Assembly: GCA_039714555.1 (NCBI GenBank)
Contig: JBDLJB010000013.1
Coordinates: forward strand, 1-62,149
DNA: 62,149 nt
Direction of reading: 5' to 3'
From: Namhaeicola sp039714555
GTDB taxonomy: Bacteria > Bacteroidota > Bacteroidia > Flavobacteriales > Flavobacteriaceae
The first letter of the stretch is position 1, and each line of letters begins with the position of its first letter. A model generated the notes under the pieces. It did not search any database and had not been told where the DNA came from. It saw only the letters and a list, made by a program, of their open reading frames with translations. This document shows, piece after piece, positions 25,993 to 34,424 of the stretch. Position numbers and translations under genes: made by a program.

Positions 25993-27978
25993 ATGAAAAC
26001 AATGATTAAATCTTTCATCGCTATTTTTACCTTATCTGTTATAATGGTAAGTTGTGGTGATGCAAATTCAAACAAATCTACAAAACAAAGTGGTGCTTTA
26101 TCTGGTAATGCTGCCGAAAAAGTATATGTTGCACCAGGTGAACATGATGAATTCTATGCATTTGTGTCAGGTGGATTTAGTGGACAATTAGCTGTTTACG
26201 GATTACCTTCTGGTAGATTATTTAAGGTAATTCCCGTTTTCTCGGTAGATGCTGAAAAAGCTTATGGTTTTAATGAAGAAACCAAACCTATGTTAAATAC
26301 TTCTTATGGTTTTATTCCTTGGGATGATTCTCACCATCCGGATATTTCTCAAACAGCAGGCGAATTAGATGGTAGATGGGTATTTATTAACGGTAACAAT
26401 ACACCTCGTATTGCAAAAATTGATTTAACAACTTTTGAAACTACTGAAATTATTGAAGTACCTAACTCTGCAGGTAATCACAGTTCATCTTTTGTAACTG
26501 AAAATACAGAATATGTAGTTGCAGGAACTCGTTTTTCTGTACCTTTTCCTCAAAGAGATATGCCAATTGATGAGTATAAAGGTAACTTTAAAGGTGCTTT
26601 AACATTTATATCTGTCAATCCGGAAGATGGTGGTATGGATATCAAATTTCAATTAAGAATGCCAGGCTTTGATTATGATTTGTCACACCCTGGAAGAGGT
26701 GATTCACATGGTTGGTTTTTCTTTACAACCTATAATACTGAAGAGGCTAATTCATTATTAGAAGTTAATGCTTCACAAAACGATAAAGATTTTATTGCTG
26801 CTGTCAATTGGAAAAAAATTGAAGAATATGTAAATAATGGTGGTGGTAAAAAAATACCTTCTAATTATGCTCATAATGTTTATGATGAGCATACACATCA
26901 AGCTACTTCAACTATGAAAAAAGAAGTTTTAGTTGTAGACCCTGCTGATGTGCCAGGAGCTATCTATTTTATGCCAACTCCAAAATCTCCACATGGATGC
27001 GATGTTGATCCTTCCGGTGAATATATTGTTGGTAGCGGTAAATTAGCTGCAGAATTAACAGTACACTCATTTAGTAAAATGTTGAAAGCTATTGAAGAGA
27101 AAAAATTTGATGGAGATGCTTATGGCATTCCAGTTTTACAATATGAGGCAACTTTAGCCGGTGCTGTAAAAAATCCGGGATTAGGCCCTTTACATACAGA
27201 ATTTGATGGGAAAGGAAATGCTTATACTACTTTCTTTATATCTTCTGAAGTTGTAAAATGGAAATTAGGTACTTGGGAAGTTATAGATAGAAAACCTACA
27301 TATTATTCGGTTGGTCACTTAATGATTCCAGGGGGTAATTCACGTAAACCTTTTGGTAAGTATGTGTTAGCTATGAATAAAATCACAAAAGACCGTTATT
27401 TACCAACCGGACCTGAAGTTACACAATCAGCTCAATTATATGATATTACTGGAGATAAAATGGAACTTTTATTAGATTTCCCTACTGTTGGTGAACCTCA
27501 TTATGCGGCAGGTATAGCAGCAGATATTGTAACAAAAAATTCTAAAAAATTCTATAGTTTAGAAGAAAATAAACATCCATTTGCTGTAAAAACTGAAGCT
27601 GAAGCAAAAGTGGAAAGAAAAGGTAATGAAGTTCATATTTATTTAACCATGATTCGTTCTCACTTTGCACCAGATAACATTGAAGGTGTACAAGTAGGTG
27701 ATAAAGTATTTTTCCACGTTACCAATTTAGAGCAAGATTATGATGTACCTCATGGTATTTCAATGATTGGTGCTCAAACATCAGAATTATTAATCATGCC
27801 TGGGCAAACAGAAACTTTTATTTGGGAACCTAAACAAGTTGGAGTTTGGCCATTTTATTGTACAGATTTTTGTTCAGCTTTACACCAAGAAATGCAAGGT
27901 TATGTAAGGGTGTCACCTAAAGGATCTAATGTGCCTATTAAATTTACTTTAGACGGAGATGCAGTTGATGCTGAATAA
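25993..27978 (+). CDS. nosZ: Nitrous-oxide reductase, clade II, lipoprotein-type signal
   Basis: Copper enzyme of 661 residues that reduces N2O to N2. The N-terminal seven-bladed propeller carries CuZ histidines in DDSHHPD (about 112-118), DEHTHQ, SPHGCD, GPLHTEFD and EPHYA. The C-terminal cupredoxin domain has the CuA motif C623-x3-C627-x3-H631-x2-M634 (CTDFCSALHQEM), plus the upstream VPHGISMIG His. The N terminus (IFTLSVIMVSCGD) is a Sec-type signal with a lipobox Cys, not the Tat signal of clade I, so the enzyme is probably membrane-tethered. A terminator follows, so the maturation genes need their own promoter or read-through. Confidence 0.97.
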   Translation: MKTMIKSFIAIFTLSVIMVSCGDANSNKSTKQSGALSGNAAEKVYVAPGEHDEFYAFVSGGFSGQLAVYGLPSGRLFKVIPVFSVDAEKAYGFNEETKPMLNTSYGFIPWDDSHHPDISQTAGELDGRWVFINGNNTPRIAKIDLTTFETTEIIEVPNSAGNHSSSFVTENTEYVVAGTRFSVPFPQRDMPIDEYKGNFKGALTFISVNPEDGGMDIKFQLRMPGFDYDLSHPGRGDSHGWFFFTTYNTEEANSLLEVNASQNDKDFIAAVNWKKIEEYVNNGGGKKIPSNYAHNVYDEHTHQATSTMKKEVLVVDPADVPGAIYFMPTPKSPHGCDVDPSGEYIVGSGKLAAELTVHSFSKMLKAIEEKKFDGDAYGIPVLQYEATLAGAVKNPGLGPLHTEFDGKGNAYTTFFISSEVVKWKLGTWEVIDRKPTYYSVGHLMIPGGNSRKPFGKYVLAMNKITKDRYLPTGPEVTQSAQLYDITGDKMELLLDFPTVGEPHYAAGIAADIVTKNSKKFYSLEENKHPFAVKTEAEAKVERKGNEVHIYLTMIRSHFAPDNIEGVQVGDKVFFHVTNLEQDYDVPHGISMIGAQTSELLIMPGQTETFIWEPKQVGVWPFYCTDFCSALHQEMQGYVRVSPKGSNVPIKFTLDGDAVDAE

Positions 27979-28014
27979 ATTTTTTAAAAATAAATTAAGT
28001 ATTTAAATTTAAAT

Positions 28015-28048
28015 GGACAGAATATCGCAAGGTAATCTGTCCGTTTTT
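28015..28048 (+). terminator. Intrinsic terminator after nosZ
   Basis: GGACAGA pairs with TCTGTCC across a 14-nt loop and is followed by GTTTTT. It separates nosZ from the membrane-protein and nosL genes downstream. Confidence 0.6.
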
Positions 28049-28161
28049 CATAATTTTAAAAAATGAAGCAATCTTGTTGTTTTCATGAGTTGTCACCATA
28101 ATAAATATTGATTTTATGTAATCTATTTATTATAAAACGCTATTAATTTAAAATTTATAAA

Positions 28162-28755
28162 ATGAAAATATCAAAAATATTAATGATAGTAGGATCACTA
28201 TTATTACTAGGATTATTTGCTTTCCCATTATGGAACATAACATTAGAAGCTCCTCAATATCCTATTCCTTTAGGGATGGAGATTTATATCAATAAATTTG
28301 TTGACACTAATGAATTTGACATAAAAAACATCAATTTGATGAATCACTATGTAGGAATGAAATATATACCTGAAACAATTCCTGAATTTAAAATATTTCC
28401 AATAATAATTGGAATTATGGTTGTTTTAGGAGTGATTATTGGGATTATAGGAAAATATAAATGGTTTTTATTTTGGTTTTTCTTAATGTCAATATTAGGA
28501 ATTGCTGGTATGTATGATTTTTATTTATGGGAATATGATTATGGCCATAATTTAGATCCAAAAGCAATCATGAATTTTAAAAACCCTGATGGATCAGTAA
28601 TGGGATTCCAACCTCCATTATTTGGCTCAAAAGATATTCTAAATTTTACTGCACATTCTTATCCTAGGGCAGGGGCTTATTTAATGTTTGTAGGAATGTT
28701 TTTAACTTTTATTGCCTTTTTTGTAGGTAAGAAAGAAGCTAAAAATCAAAACTGA
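28162..28755 (+). CDS. Membrane protein of the nos cluster, unknown function (possibly NosB-like)
   Basis: A protein of 197 residues with four hydrophobic segments at about 5-25, 78-97, 101-120 and 168-188. The first loop, of about 50 residues, contains the striking phrase NINLMNHYVGMKYI with a His and Met residues, and the second contains FLWEYDYGHNLDP and NFTAHSYPR, so several His/Met/Tyr residues face the periplasm. Its position between nosZ and nosL recalls the unknown NosB membrane protein of clade II clusters, but I cannot establish homology. A role in copper delivery or electron transfer is possible. Confidence 0.75.
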   Translation: MKISKILMIVGSLLLLGLFAFPLWNITLEAPQYPIPLGMEIYINKFVDTNEFDIKNINLMNHYVGMKYIPETIPEFKIFPIIIGIMVVLGVIIGIIGKYKWFLFWFFLMSILGIAGMYDFYLWEYDYGHNLDPKAIMNFKNPDGSVMGFQPPLFGSKDILNFTAHSYPRAGAYLMFVGMFLTFIAFFVGKKEAKNQN

Positions 28756-28780
28756 TTTTCTATTATTTTTAAAACCATGT

Positions 28781-28813
28781 TAGTATAGTTTGAAATAAAT
28801 TATACTATATTTG
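28781..28813 (+). promoter_or_regulatory. Dyad overlapping a -7 box upstream of nosL
   Basis: TAGTATA (28781-28787) and TATACTA (28801-28807) form a 7-bp inverted repeat with a 13-nt spacer. The right arm overlaps a perfect TAnnTTTG box (TATATTTG, 28806-28813), 20 nt before the nosL ATG. This could be a repressor or activator site for nosLDFY. Confidence 0.35.
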
Positions 28814-28833
28814 AAAACACTAACTTTATTAAA

Positions 28834-29274
28834 ATGAAAAAGTTTTTACTTACTATTTTTACTATATTTTTATTGTTAACAACCTCTTGTAAAGTTGAAC
28901 CCGAGGTGATAAATTATGGCTTAGATGTATGTAATTTTTGTAAGATGACTATTGTTGACCAACAGCATGCTGCTCAATATGTTACAGAAAAAGGTAAGCA
29001 ATTTAAGTTTGATGCAATTGAATGTATGTTGAATGATTTAGCAGAAAAAGGCACTGATGAAATTGAAATATTTTTAGTTTCAGATTATGGAAACCCTGGT
29101 TTTATTGATGATGCACAAACATCAACTTATTTGATTAGTCAGGAAATTAAAAGCCCTATGGGTGCATTTTTATCTGCTTTTTCAAGTGAAGAATTAGCTA
29201 TAAAAACGCAACAAGAAAGTGGGGGTAAACTTTATAATTGGTTTTCTATAAAAGAAAAATATGATGTTAAATAA
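28834..29274 (+). CDS. nosL: NosL copper chaperone lipoprotein
   Basis: A protein of 146 residues with a lipoprotein signal (LLTTSC, Cys19). The Cu(I)-binding NosL motif is DVCNFCKMTIVD (about 32-43), with Cys-x2-Cys and Met ligands, followed by FKFDAIECMLNDL. It delivers copper for the CuZ site of NosZ on the periplasmic face. It opens the nosLDFY maturation set; its stop is overlapped by the nosD start. Confidence 0.93.
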   Translation: MKKFLLTIFTIFLLLTTSCKVEPEVINYGLDVCNFCKMTIVDQQHAAQYVTEKGKQFKFDAIECMLNDLAEKGTDEIEIFLVSDYGNPGFIDDAQTSTYLISQEIKSPMGAFLSAFSSEELAIKTQQESGGKLYNWFSIKEKYDVK

Positions 29275-30520
29275 AGTAAAAACTTTTCTTTTATTTATTT
29301 TTCTAATTTTATTTTTTACAACAATTCATGCAAGACAAATTGAAGTTTGTTCAAATTGTGAAGTAAAAACCATAAAAGAGGCCATTTTAAAAGCCCAAGA
29401 TGGAGATGAAATAATTATTAAAGCCGGTACTTACAAAGAACATGGTGTTATTTTAATAAATAAATCTGTAAAAATTATTGGTGTTGGTAATCCAGTTATT
29501 GATGGTGAAAACAAAGAGACAATCTTAAAAATAAAGGCAGATAATTTTTCTATCGAGGGTTTAACCATTATCAATGTAGGCCAAAGTTATACTAAAGATT
29601 TTGCTGCTATTTTAGTTTCAAAATCAAATCATTTTACAATTAAGAATAATATATTAAAAAATGTCTTTTTTGGGATTTTACTTGAAAAGTCACACTATGG
29701 TATTGTTAAGAATAATAAAGTAAGTAGTAATGCAGTTGATCAGGCAAGCTCAGGTAATGGTATTCATTTTTGGCATTGTTCTAATATGCAAGTAAGTAAT
29801 AATACCTTACATGGATTACGTGATGGGATTTATTTTGAATTTGTAAAAAAGAGTAAAATCTTTAATAACAAAAGTTATGGAAATTTACGCTATGGCTTAC
29901 ACTTCATGTTTTCAAATGAAAATGAGTATTTTGATAATGTTTTTATTAAAAATGGGGCTGGTGTAGCGGTTATGTTTTCAAAATTTATTAAAATGTATAA
30001 CAATAAATTTTTAGAAAACTGGGGCTCGGCTTCTTATGGATTATTGTTAAAAGAAATTTATGACGCAGATATTGAAAACAATCTTTTTGAACAAAATACA
30101 ATTGGTATTAGTGTTGATGGTTCTACTCGAATAAACTATAAAAATAATACTTTTTTAAGAAATGGTTGGGCTGTAAGAATAGTTGGAGCATGTTATGAAA
30201 ATGATTTTACCCAAAATAATTTTATGCATAATGCGTTGGATCTATCGTATAACAGTAAAATAAATTCAAACAAATTTGATAAAAATTATTGGACTGATTA
30301 CTCCGGTTATGATTTAGATAAAAATGGAATTGGAGACGTACCTTATCGTCCAGTAAAATTATTTTCATATATAGTTCATAAAACACCAGAAGCTATAATT
30401 TTATTGAGGAGTTTATTTGTTGATGTTATCAATTTTTCAGAAAAAGTGTCTCCTGTATTTACTCCTGATAATTTGGTTGATAACAATCCGTTAATGAAAC
30501 AATTCAATGATACAAATTAA
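29261..30520 (+). CDS. nosD: NosD periplasmic maturation protein (right-handed beta-helix)
   Basis: Secreted protein of 419 residues; signal peptide MMLNKVKTFLLFIFLILFF...HA. Parallel beta-helix (PbH1/CASH) repeats with recurrent N-N-x-hydrophobic units (NHFTIKNNILKN, MQVSNNTLHGLRDGIYFE, FNNKSYGNLRYGLHFMFS) run from about residue 55 to 350. The phrase RYGLHFMFSNEN is highly characteristic of NosD. It works with the NosFY ABC transporter to assemble the CuZ centre of NosZ. It overlaps nosL by 14 nt and nosF by 14 nt, so translation is tightly coupled. Confidence 0.95.
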   Translation: MMLNKVKTFLLFIFLILFFTTIHARQIEVCSNCEVKTIKEAILKAQDGDEIIIKAGTYKEHGVILINKSVKIIGVGNPVIDGENKETILKIKADNFSIEGLTIINVGQSYTKDFAAILVSKSNHFTIKNNILKNVFFGILLEKSHYGIVKNNKVSSNAVDQASSGNGIHFWHCSNMQVSNNTLHGLRDGIYFEFVKKSKIFNNKSYGNLRYGLHFMFSNENEYFDNVFIKNGAGVAVMFSKFIKMYNNKFLENWGSASYGLLLKEIYDADIENNLFEQNTIGISVDGSTRINYKNNTFLRNGWAVRIVGACYENDFTQNNFMHNALDLSYNSKINSNKFDKNYWTDYSGYDLDKNGIGDVPYRPVKLFSYIVHKTPEAIILLRSLFVDVINFSEKVSPVFTPDNLVDNNPLMKQFNDTN

Positions 30521-31205
30521 TAATTTACATAAAAAATTTGGTAAACTAACCGTTTTAGACGGGTTGGATTTAGAGATTAAATCTGGTGGAATTTTTGCTA
30601 TTTTAGGCCCTAATGGATCAGGTAAAACAACCTTAATTAAAAGTGTTTTAGGGATGGTTATTCCAAATTCTGGAGAAATTATAATTAACAATAAGTCGGT
30701 TTTAAAAAAATGGGATTATCGAAATCAAATTAATTACTTACCTCAAATTGCTAACTTTCCTGCCAATCTTTCCGTAAGTGAGTTGATTGCAATGGTTAAA
30801 AATTTACGACCAAAAGAAGCAAATGAAAAAGAGTTGATTTCACTTTTTGGTTTAAATCAATTTTTAGACAAAAAACTAGGAAACTTATCTGGCGGAACCA
30901 AGCAAAAGGTAAATATTGTTTTAACTTTTATGTTTGATAGCGATTTGATTATTTTAGATGAGCCTACCACAGGTTTAGACCCAATTGCTTTATTACATTT
31001 AAAAAAGATTGTCCAACAAGAAAAAGAAAAAGGCAAGACTTTATTGATAACAACTCACATCATGAGTTTAGTAGAAGAAATTGCTGATAAAATTGTGTTT
31101 TTATTAGATGGAAAAATCTACTTTAAAGGAAGTGTAAATCAGTTGAAAAAACAAACCAATCAAAATAATTTGGAACATGCTATTGCAAATTTAATGACCA
31201 AATAA
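30507..31205 (+). CDS. nosF: NosF ABC-transporter ATP-binding subunit
   Basis: ATPase of 232 residues with Walker A GPNGSGKTT (about 37-45), Q-loop LPQIANFPANLSV, signature LSGGTKQKVNI (about 130-140), Walker B LIILDEPTTGLDP (about 150-162) and switch His in LLITTHIM. It energises the NosDFY complex for NosZ copper-site maturation. It overlaps nosD by 14 nt and ends 1 nt before nosY. Confidence 0.95.
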   Translation: MIQINNLHKKFGKLTVLDGLDLEIKSGGIFAILGPNGSGKTTLIKSVLGMVIPNSGEIIINNKSVLKKWDYRNQINYLPQIANFPANLSVSELIAMVKNLRPKEANEKELISLFGLNQFLDKKLGNLSGGTKQKVNIVLTFMFDSDLIILDEPTTGLDPIALLHLKKIVQQEKEKGKTLLITTHIMSLVEEIADKIVFLLDGKIYFKGSVNQLKKQTNQNNLEHAIANLMTK

Positions 31206-31206
31206 A

Positions 31207-31989
31207 ATGTTTAAAATTTTAAAATACAGCTTTTTTGATTTAATGCGTAGCCGATGGAGTTATGTGTATTTTGCCTTTTATATGGCATTAGGATTTTTAT
31301 TGTTATTTTTAAATAATGATGTTAATAAAGCCATTATAACTTTAATGAACATCATTATTGTATTAACTCCTTTAATAGGAACAATTTTTGGTGTAATGTA
31401 CTATTATAATTCGAAAGAATTTACGGAATTATTGCTAGCGCAACCCATTAAAAGGAGTACAATTTTTATGGGACAATATTTAGGTATAGCAATCTCATTG
31501 ACTTTAAGTTTAGTACTTGGATTAGGTATTCCTTTCTTGTTGTATGGTTTGTTTAAATCAACTGCAATATTTGATTTTGGATTGTTATTACTTGTAGGAA
31601 CTTTCTTGAACTTCATTTTTGTTGCTTTAGCCTTTAACATTGCTTTATCTAACGAAAATAAGATAAAAGGTTTTGGATATGCCATATTAATGTGGTTGTT
31701 TTTAGCAGTTATTTATGATGGTGTATTTTTAATATCATTAGTAATATTTAATGAGTACCCATTAGATAAATTAGCAATTACAGCAACTTTATTTAATCCA
31801 ATTGATTTGTCACGAATATTAATTTTGTTAAAATTAGACATCTCAGCTCTTTTAGGTTATACAGGTGCCGTTTTTAAAAAGTTTTTTGGCACGAATTTGG
31901 GCTTATTCATTTCTTTATTTGTTTTATTTCTATGGGTTGTTTTTCCGGTTTGGAGAATTAATAGAAAATTGAGAAAAAAAGATCTTTAA
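31207..31989 (+). CDS. nosY: NosY ABC-transporter permease
   Basis: ABC-2 type permease of 260 residues with six hydrophobic segments (about 20-36, 42-64, 92-115, 123-146, 160-181 and 230-250). Typical NosY phrases are FDLMRSRWSYVYFAFYMALG near the N terminus, EFTELLLAQPIKRSTIFMGQYLG (about 72-94) and a C-terminal FPVWRINRKLRKKDL. It pairs with NosF and NosD. It is the last nos gene visible; nosR, nosX and other denitrification reductases are absent. Confidence 0.93.
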   Translation: MFKILKYSFFDLMRSRWSYVYFAFYMALGFLLLFLNNDVNKAIITLMNIIIVLTPLIGTIFGVMYYYNSKEFTELLLAQPIKRSTIFMGQYLGIAISLTLSLVLGLGIPFLLYGLFKSTAIFDFGLLLLVGTFLNFIFVALAFNIALSNENKIKGFGYAILMWLFLAVIYDGVFLISLVIFNEYPLDKLAITATLFNPIDLSRILILLKLDISALLGYTGAVFKKFFGTNLGLFISLFVLFLWVVFPVWRINRKLRKKDL

Positions 31990-32140
31990 TTATTAGATTT
32001 AAAAGAATATAAATTAGCTAATAAGATAAAGTAACAGGAATCTTATTATTTTTACTTCTCAAAGTTTGTTTACTATAAAATTAATCATATTATAAACTCA
32101 ATACATCTTTACTTTTAAGTAAAATTTTAAAATATTTAAA

Positions 32141-32914
32141 ATGGGAAGAATTCATTTATTCGAATTTGAAGATCAAAAATGGTTTCCTGCATTTTTAAGA
32201 AATTATGGAACAGACTTCCTGCAATTCCTTTCTAATAAGTCTAAAATGTACAAACCCATTATTCCTGTTATTGAAAAAGGACTAAGTAAAAGTGATAATA
32301 CACAAATAATTGACCTGGCTTCAGGTGGTGGAGGTGGATTAATATGGTTAAATGAAGAGTTGAAAAAGGATAATCCAAAATTAAAAATTCTTTTAACTGA
32401 TTATTTTCCAAATATTTCAGCATTCGAATATACCAAAGCACAATCAGATAATTTTGATTATATAAATGAACCTGTTGATGCAAGGAATGTTACTAAAGAT
32501 CTAATTGGACTTAGAACTCAATTCTTATCATTACATCATTTCAAACCAAAAGATGCTGTACAAATTTTACAAAATGCAATTGATACGAATAGCTCAATTG
32601 CTATTTTTGAAGGTCAGGAAAGAAGTGCTCTAAGTATATTAGCCATGTTCTTTTCACCTATTAGTGTTTTGTTGACCACACCATTTATTAAACCATTTAA
32701 AATTGGAAGAATTATTTTTACTTATTTGATACCCATAGTTCCATTGTTTGTTTGGTGGGATGGTATAGTTTCATCATTAAGAACCTATTCTGTAAAAGAA
32801 ATGAAAGAACTTGTAGATAGTTTAAACAATAAAGAAAAATATGATTGGGAAATTGATAAATTAAAATCTGGGCCAAGTGTTATTTTGTATCTACTTGGTA
32901 CAAAAAGGGAATAA
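32141..32914 (+). CDS. Putative SAM-dependent methyltransferase-like protein
   Basis: A protein of 257 residues with a Rossmann-like SAM site: motif I IIDLASGGGGGLIWL (about 55-69), an acidic residue after the second strand (ILLTDYFPN, about 84-92), and FLSLHHFKP (about 128-136), where class I methyltransferases have the fourth strand. A hydrophobic stretch at about 170-210 is unusual and may attach the protein to a membrane or form a lid. The substrate is unknown. It is separated from nosY by 151 nt that show nothing else, and so is probably not part of the nos set. Confidence 0.65.
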   Translation: MGRIHLFEFEDQKWFPAFLRNYGTDFLQFLSNKSKMYKPIIPVIEKGLSKSDNTQIIDLASGGGGGLIWLNEELKKDNPKLKILLTDYFPNISAFEYTKAQSDNFDYINEPVDARNVTKDLIGLRTQFLSLHHFKPKDAVQILQNAIDTNSSIAIFEGQERSALSILAMFFSPISVLLTTPFIKPFKIGRIIFTYLIPIVPLFVWWDGIVSSLRTYSVKEMKELVDSLNNKEKYDWEIDKLKSGPSVILYLLGTKRE

Positions 32915-32922
32915 AGTATCTA

Positions 32923-34179
32923 TTAATTTTCAAGTATCTTTGAATTAGCAGATCCCATACCAATGACTTGAGTATAACGATCTCCAAATTGCTTAAAATA
33001 TACAATTACAGTATATTCATTTTCGGTTTGATAATAGGATCCATCAATAGCCGTTTGATCAATACTTTTATTATTATCAGCTATAACATGGGTATAATTG
33101 TAAAAACCTTGTTTAAATAATAAAGTGGCTTCATATAGTTTTGTTTGATTATTGTAGGTCATTTTATTTTCATCGGTAATCTGCCAATTATTAAATGCAC
33201 CATAAATATAGATATCATTGTCACCAATATCTTTAAAACTTTCTAAAGAAAAATGGACTTTACTATAATCTCCTTCCAGATCAGTATCATCACTATCAAT
33301 AGTTCTTAAAACAAAATTTCCATTTACATCAGGATTAAAGCTATAAGCCCTATTATAACGTTCTTCAACTATATATAAATAGGTATTAAAAATATCGAAT
33401 AATCTTGTTTTAGCTATATTATTAGTAGCATTTCTAATTTCTTTTGTATCAAAATATAAATATTCATTTGCTGCCCAAAATGAAATATCGCTTACATAAT
33501 TGTACAAAAGTTGACCGTTTCGAGTATATTTTGGTTTAATATTTTTAATTACAGAATTCCAATCATTGTTTTGATAAACGGCGACTTTAATATCATTGTT
33601 TGGATCACGTAATAACAGATTAGGGTGATTGATCACAAATTCAACATCTTGCTTTTCATTAATATAATTTATTTCGCGACTGCGATGTACTGTAACACCA
33701 ACATCAACTTTAGGTTGATAAACAATAAATTTTCTTGTAAATACGATATTTTCGTCATCATCTAATATTGAAATTAAATAATTACCACTAATCTTTATAC
33801 GAATATCTTTATTTGGAATTTGAATTTTATAATGTGTATAAAAAAGTAAAGTATTAAATGAATTCTCATAATTTCTTATTCTGTCTTTTGAAAAACCCGA
33901 GAGGTATTCGGTTGAAACTAAATTTGATTTTTGCCAATCATAATCACAATGTTCAATTTTAAAATAATAGATTTTTTCGTCTGCTTCCAGATCGTCAAAT
34001 GAGAGTGTAAATGATTGGCCTAATTTAATGATTGGTGCAAAAGCATTTTCTTTATTTGGGCTTAAAACGATAGATTTTATATGATCAGGAGGTAGAATCA
34101 AATTATTCTCTTGAGCAGTAATAATCGAAGATAGATTTATTAATAATATTAAAAATACATAGTTTTTAAAATACTTCAT
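32923..34179 (-). CDS. DUF5103 / type IX secretion system plug-domain protein
   Basis: Secreted protein of 418 residues; signal peptide MKYFKNYVFLILLINLSSIITAQ. Family features include LGQSFTLSFDDLEADEKIYYFKIEHCDYDWQKS (about 53-85), SEYLSGF-like TEYLSGFSKDRIRNYENSFNT, YHRSREI-like VTVHRSREINYIN, and the C-terminal E-set-like domain with DNDIYIYGAFNNW. The DUF5103/PorV-associated plug domain is found in Bacteroidota with type IX secretion, where a member plugs the SprA translocon. No other T9SS gene lies nearby. It is monocistronic and convergent with the methyltransferase. Confidence 0.8.
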   Translation of the reverse strand: MKYFKNYVFLILLINLSSIITAQENNLILPPDHIKSIVLSPNKENAFAPIIKLGQSFTLSFDDLEADEKIYYFKIEHCDYDWQKSNLVSTEYLSGFSKDRIRNYENSFNTLLFYTHYKIQIPNKDIRIKISGNYLISILDDDENIVFTRKFIVYQPKVDVGVTVHRSREINYINEKQDVEFVINHPNLLLRDPNNDIKVAVYQNNDWNSVIKNIKPKYTRNGQLLYNYVSDISFWAANEYLYFDTKEIRNATNNIAKTRLFDIFNTYLYIVEERYNRAYSFNPDVNGNFVLRTIDSDDTDLEGDYSKVHFSLESFKDIGDNDIYIYGAFNNWQITDENKMTYNNQTKLYEATLLFKQGFYNYTHVIADNNKSIDQTAIDGSYYQTENEYTVIVYFKQFGDRYTQVIGMGSANSKILEN

Positions 34180-34334
34180 AAGTAGAATTTTTATAAATGT
34201 AAATTAAAAATAAAATACATCAATTTTTACATAAAAAGATTTTATTTTTTTAAAAAAATATTAGCGATGTAAATTTAATAGATATTTATGTGAAATAAAC
34301 ATAAAATATATATAATGTAATTCATTTTAATTAT

Positions 34335-34397
34335 TAAATTTGTGTCACTAAAGTTAAATAAGACTGCTTCTTTAATAAGAATATTTTTTATTAAAGA
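34335..34397 (+). promoter_or_regulatory. nqr promoter box and 5'-UTR hairpin
   Basis: A TAAATTTG -7 box (34335-34342) lies 83 nt upstream of nqrA. Downstream, TCTTTAATAA (34369-34378) and TTATTAAAGA (34388-34397) form a perfect 10-bp stem with a 9-nt loop in the leader RNA, 27 nt before the ATG. No terminator U-run follows it. Confidence 0.4.
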
Positions 34398-34424
34398 GAT
34401 TTCTAATCTAATTCAAAATAAATT

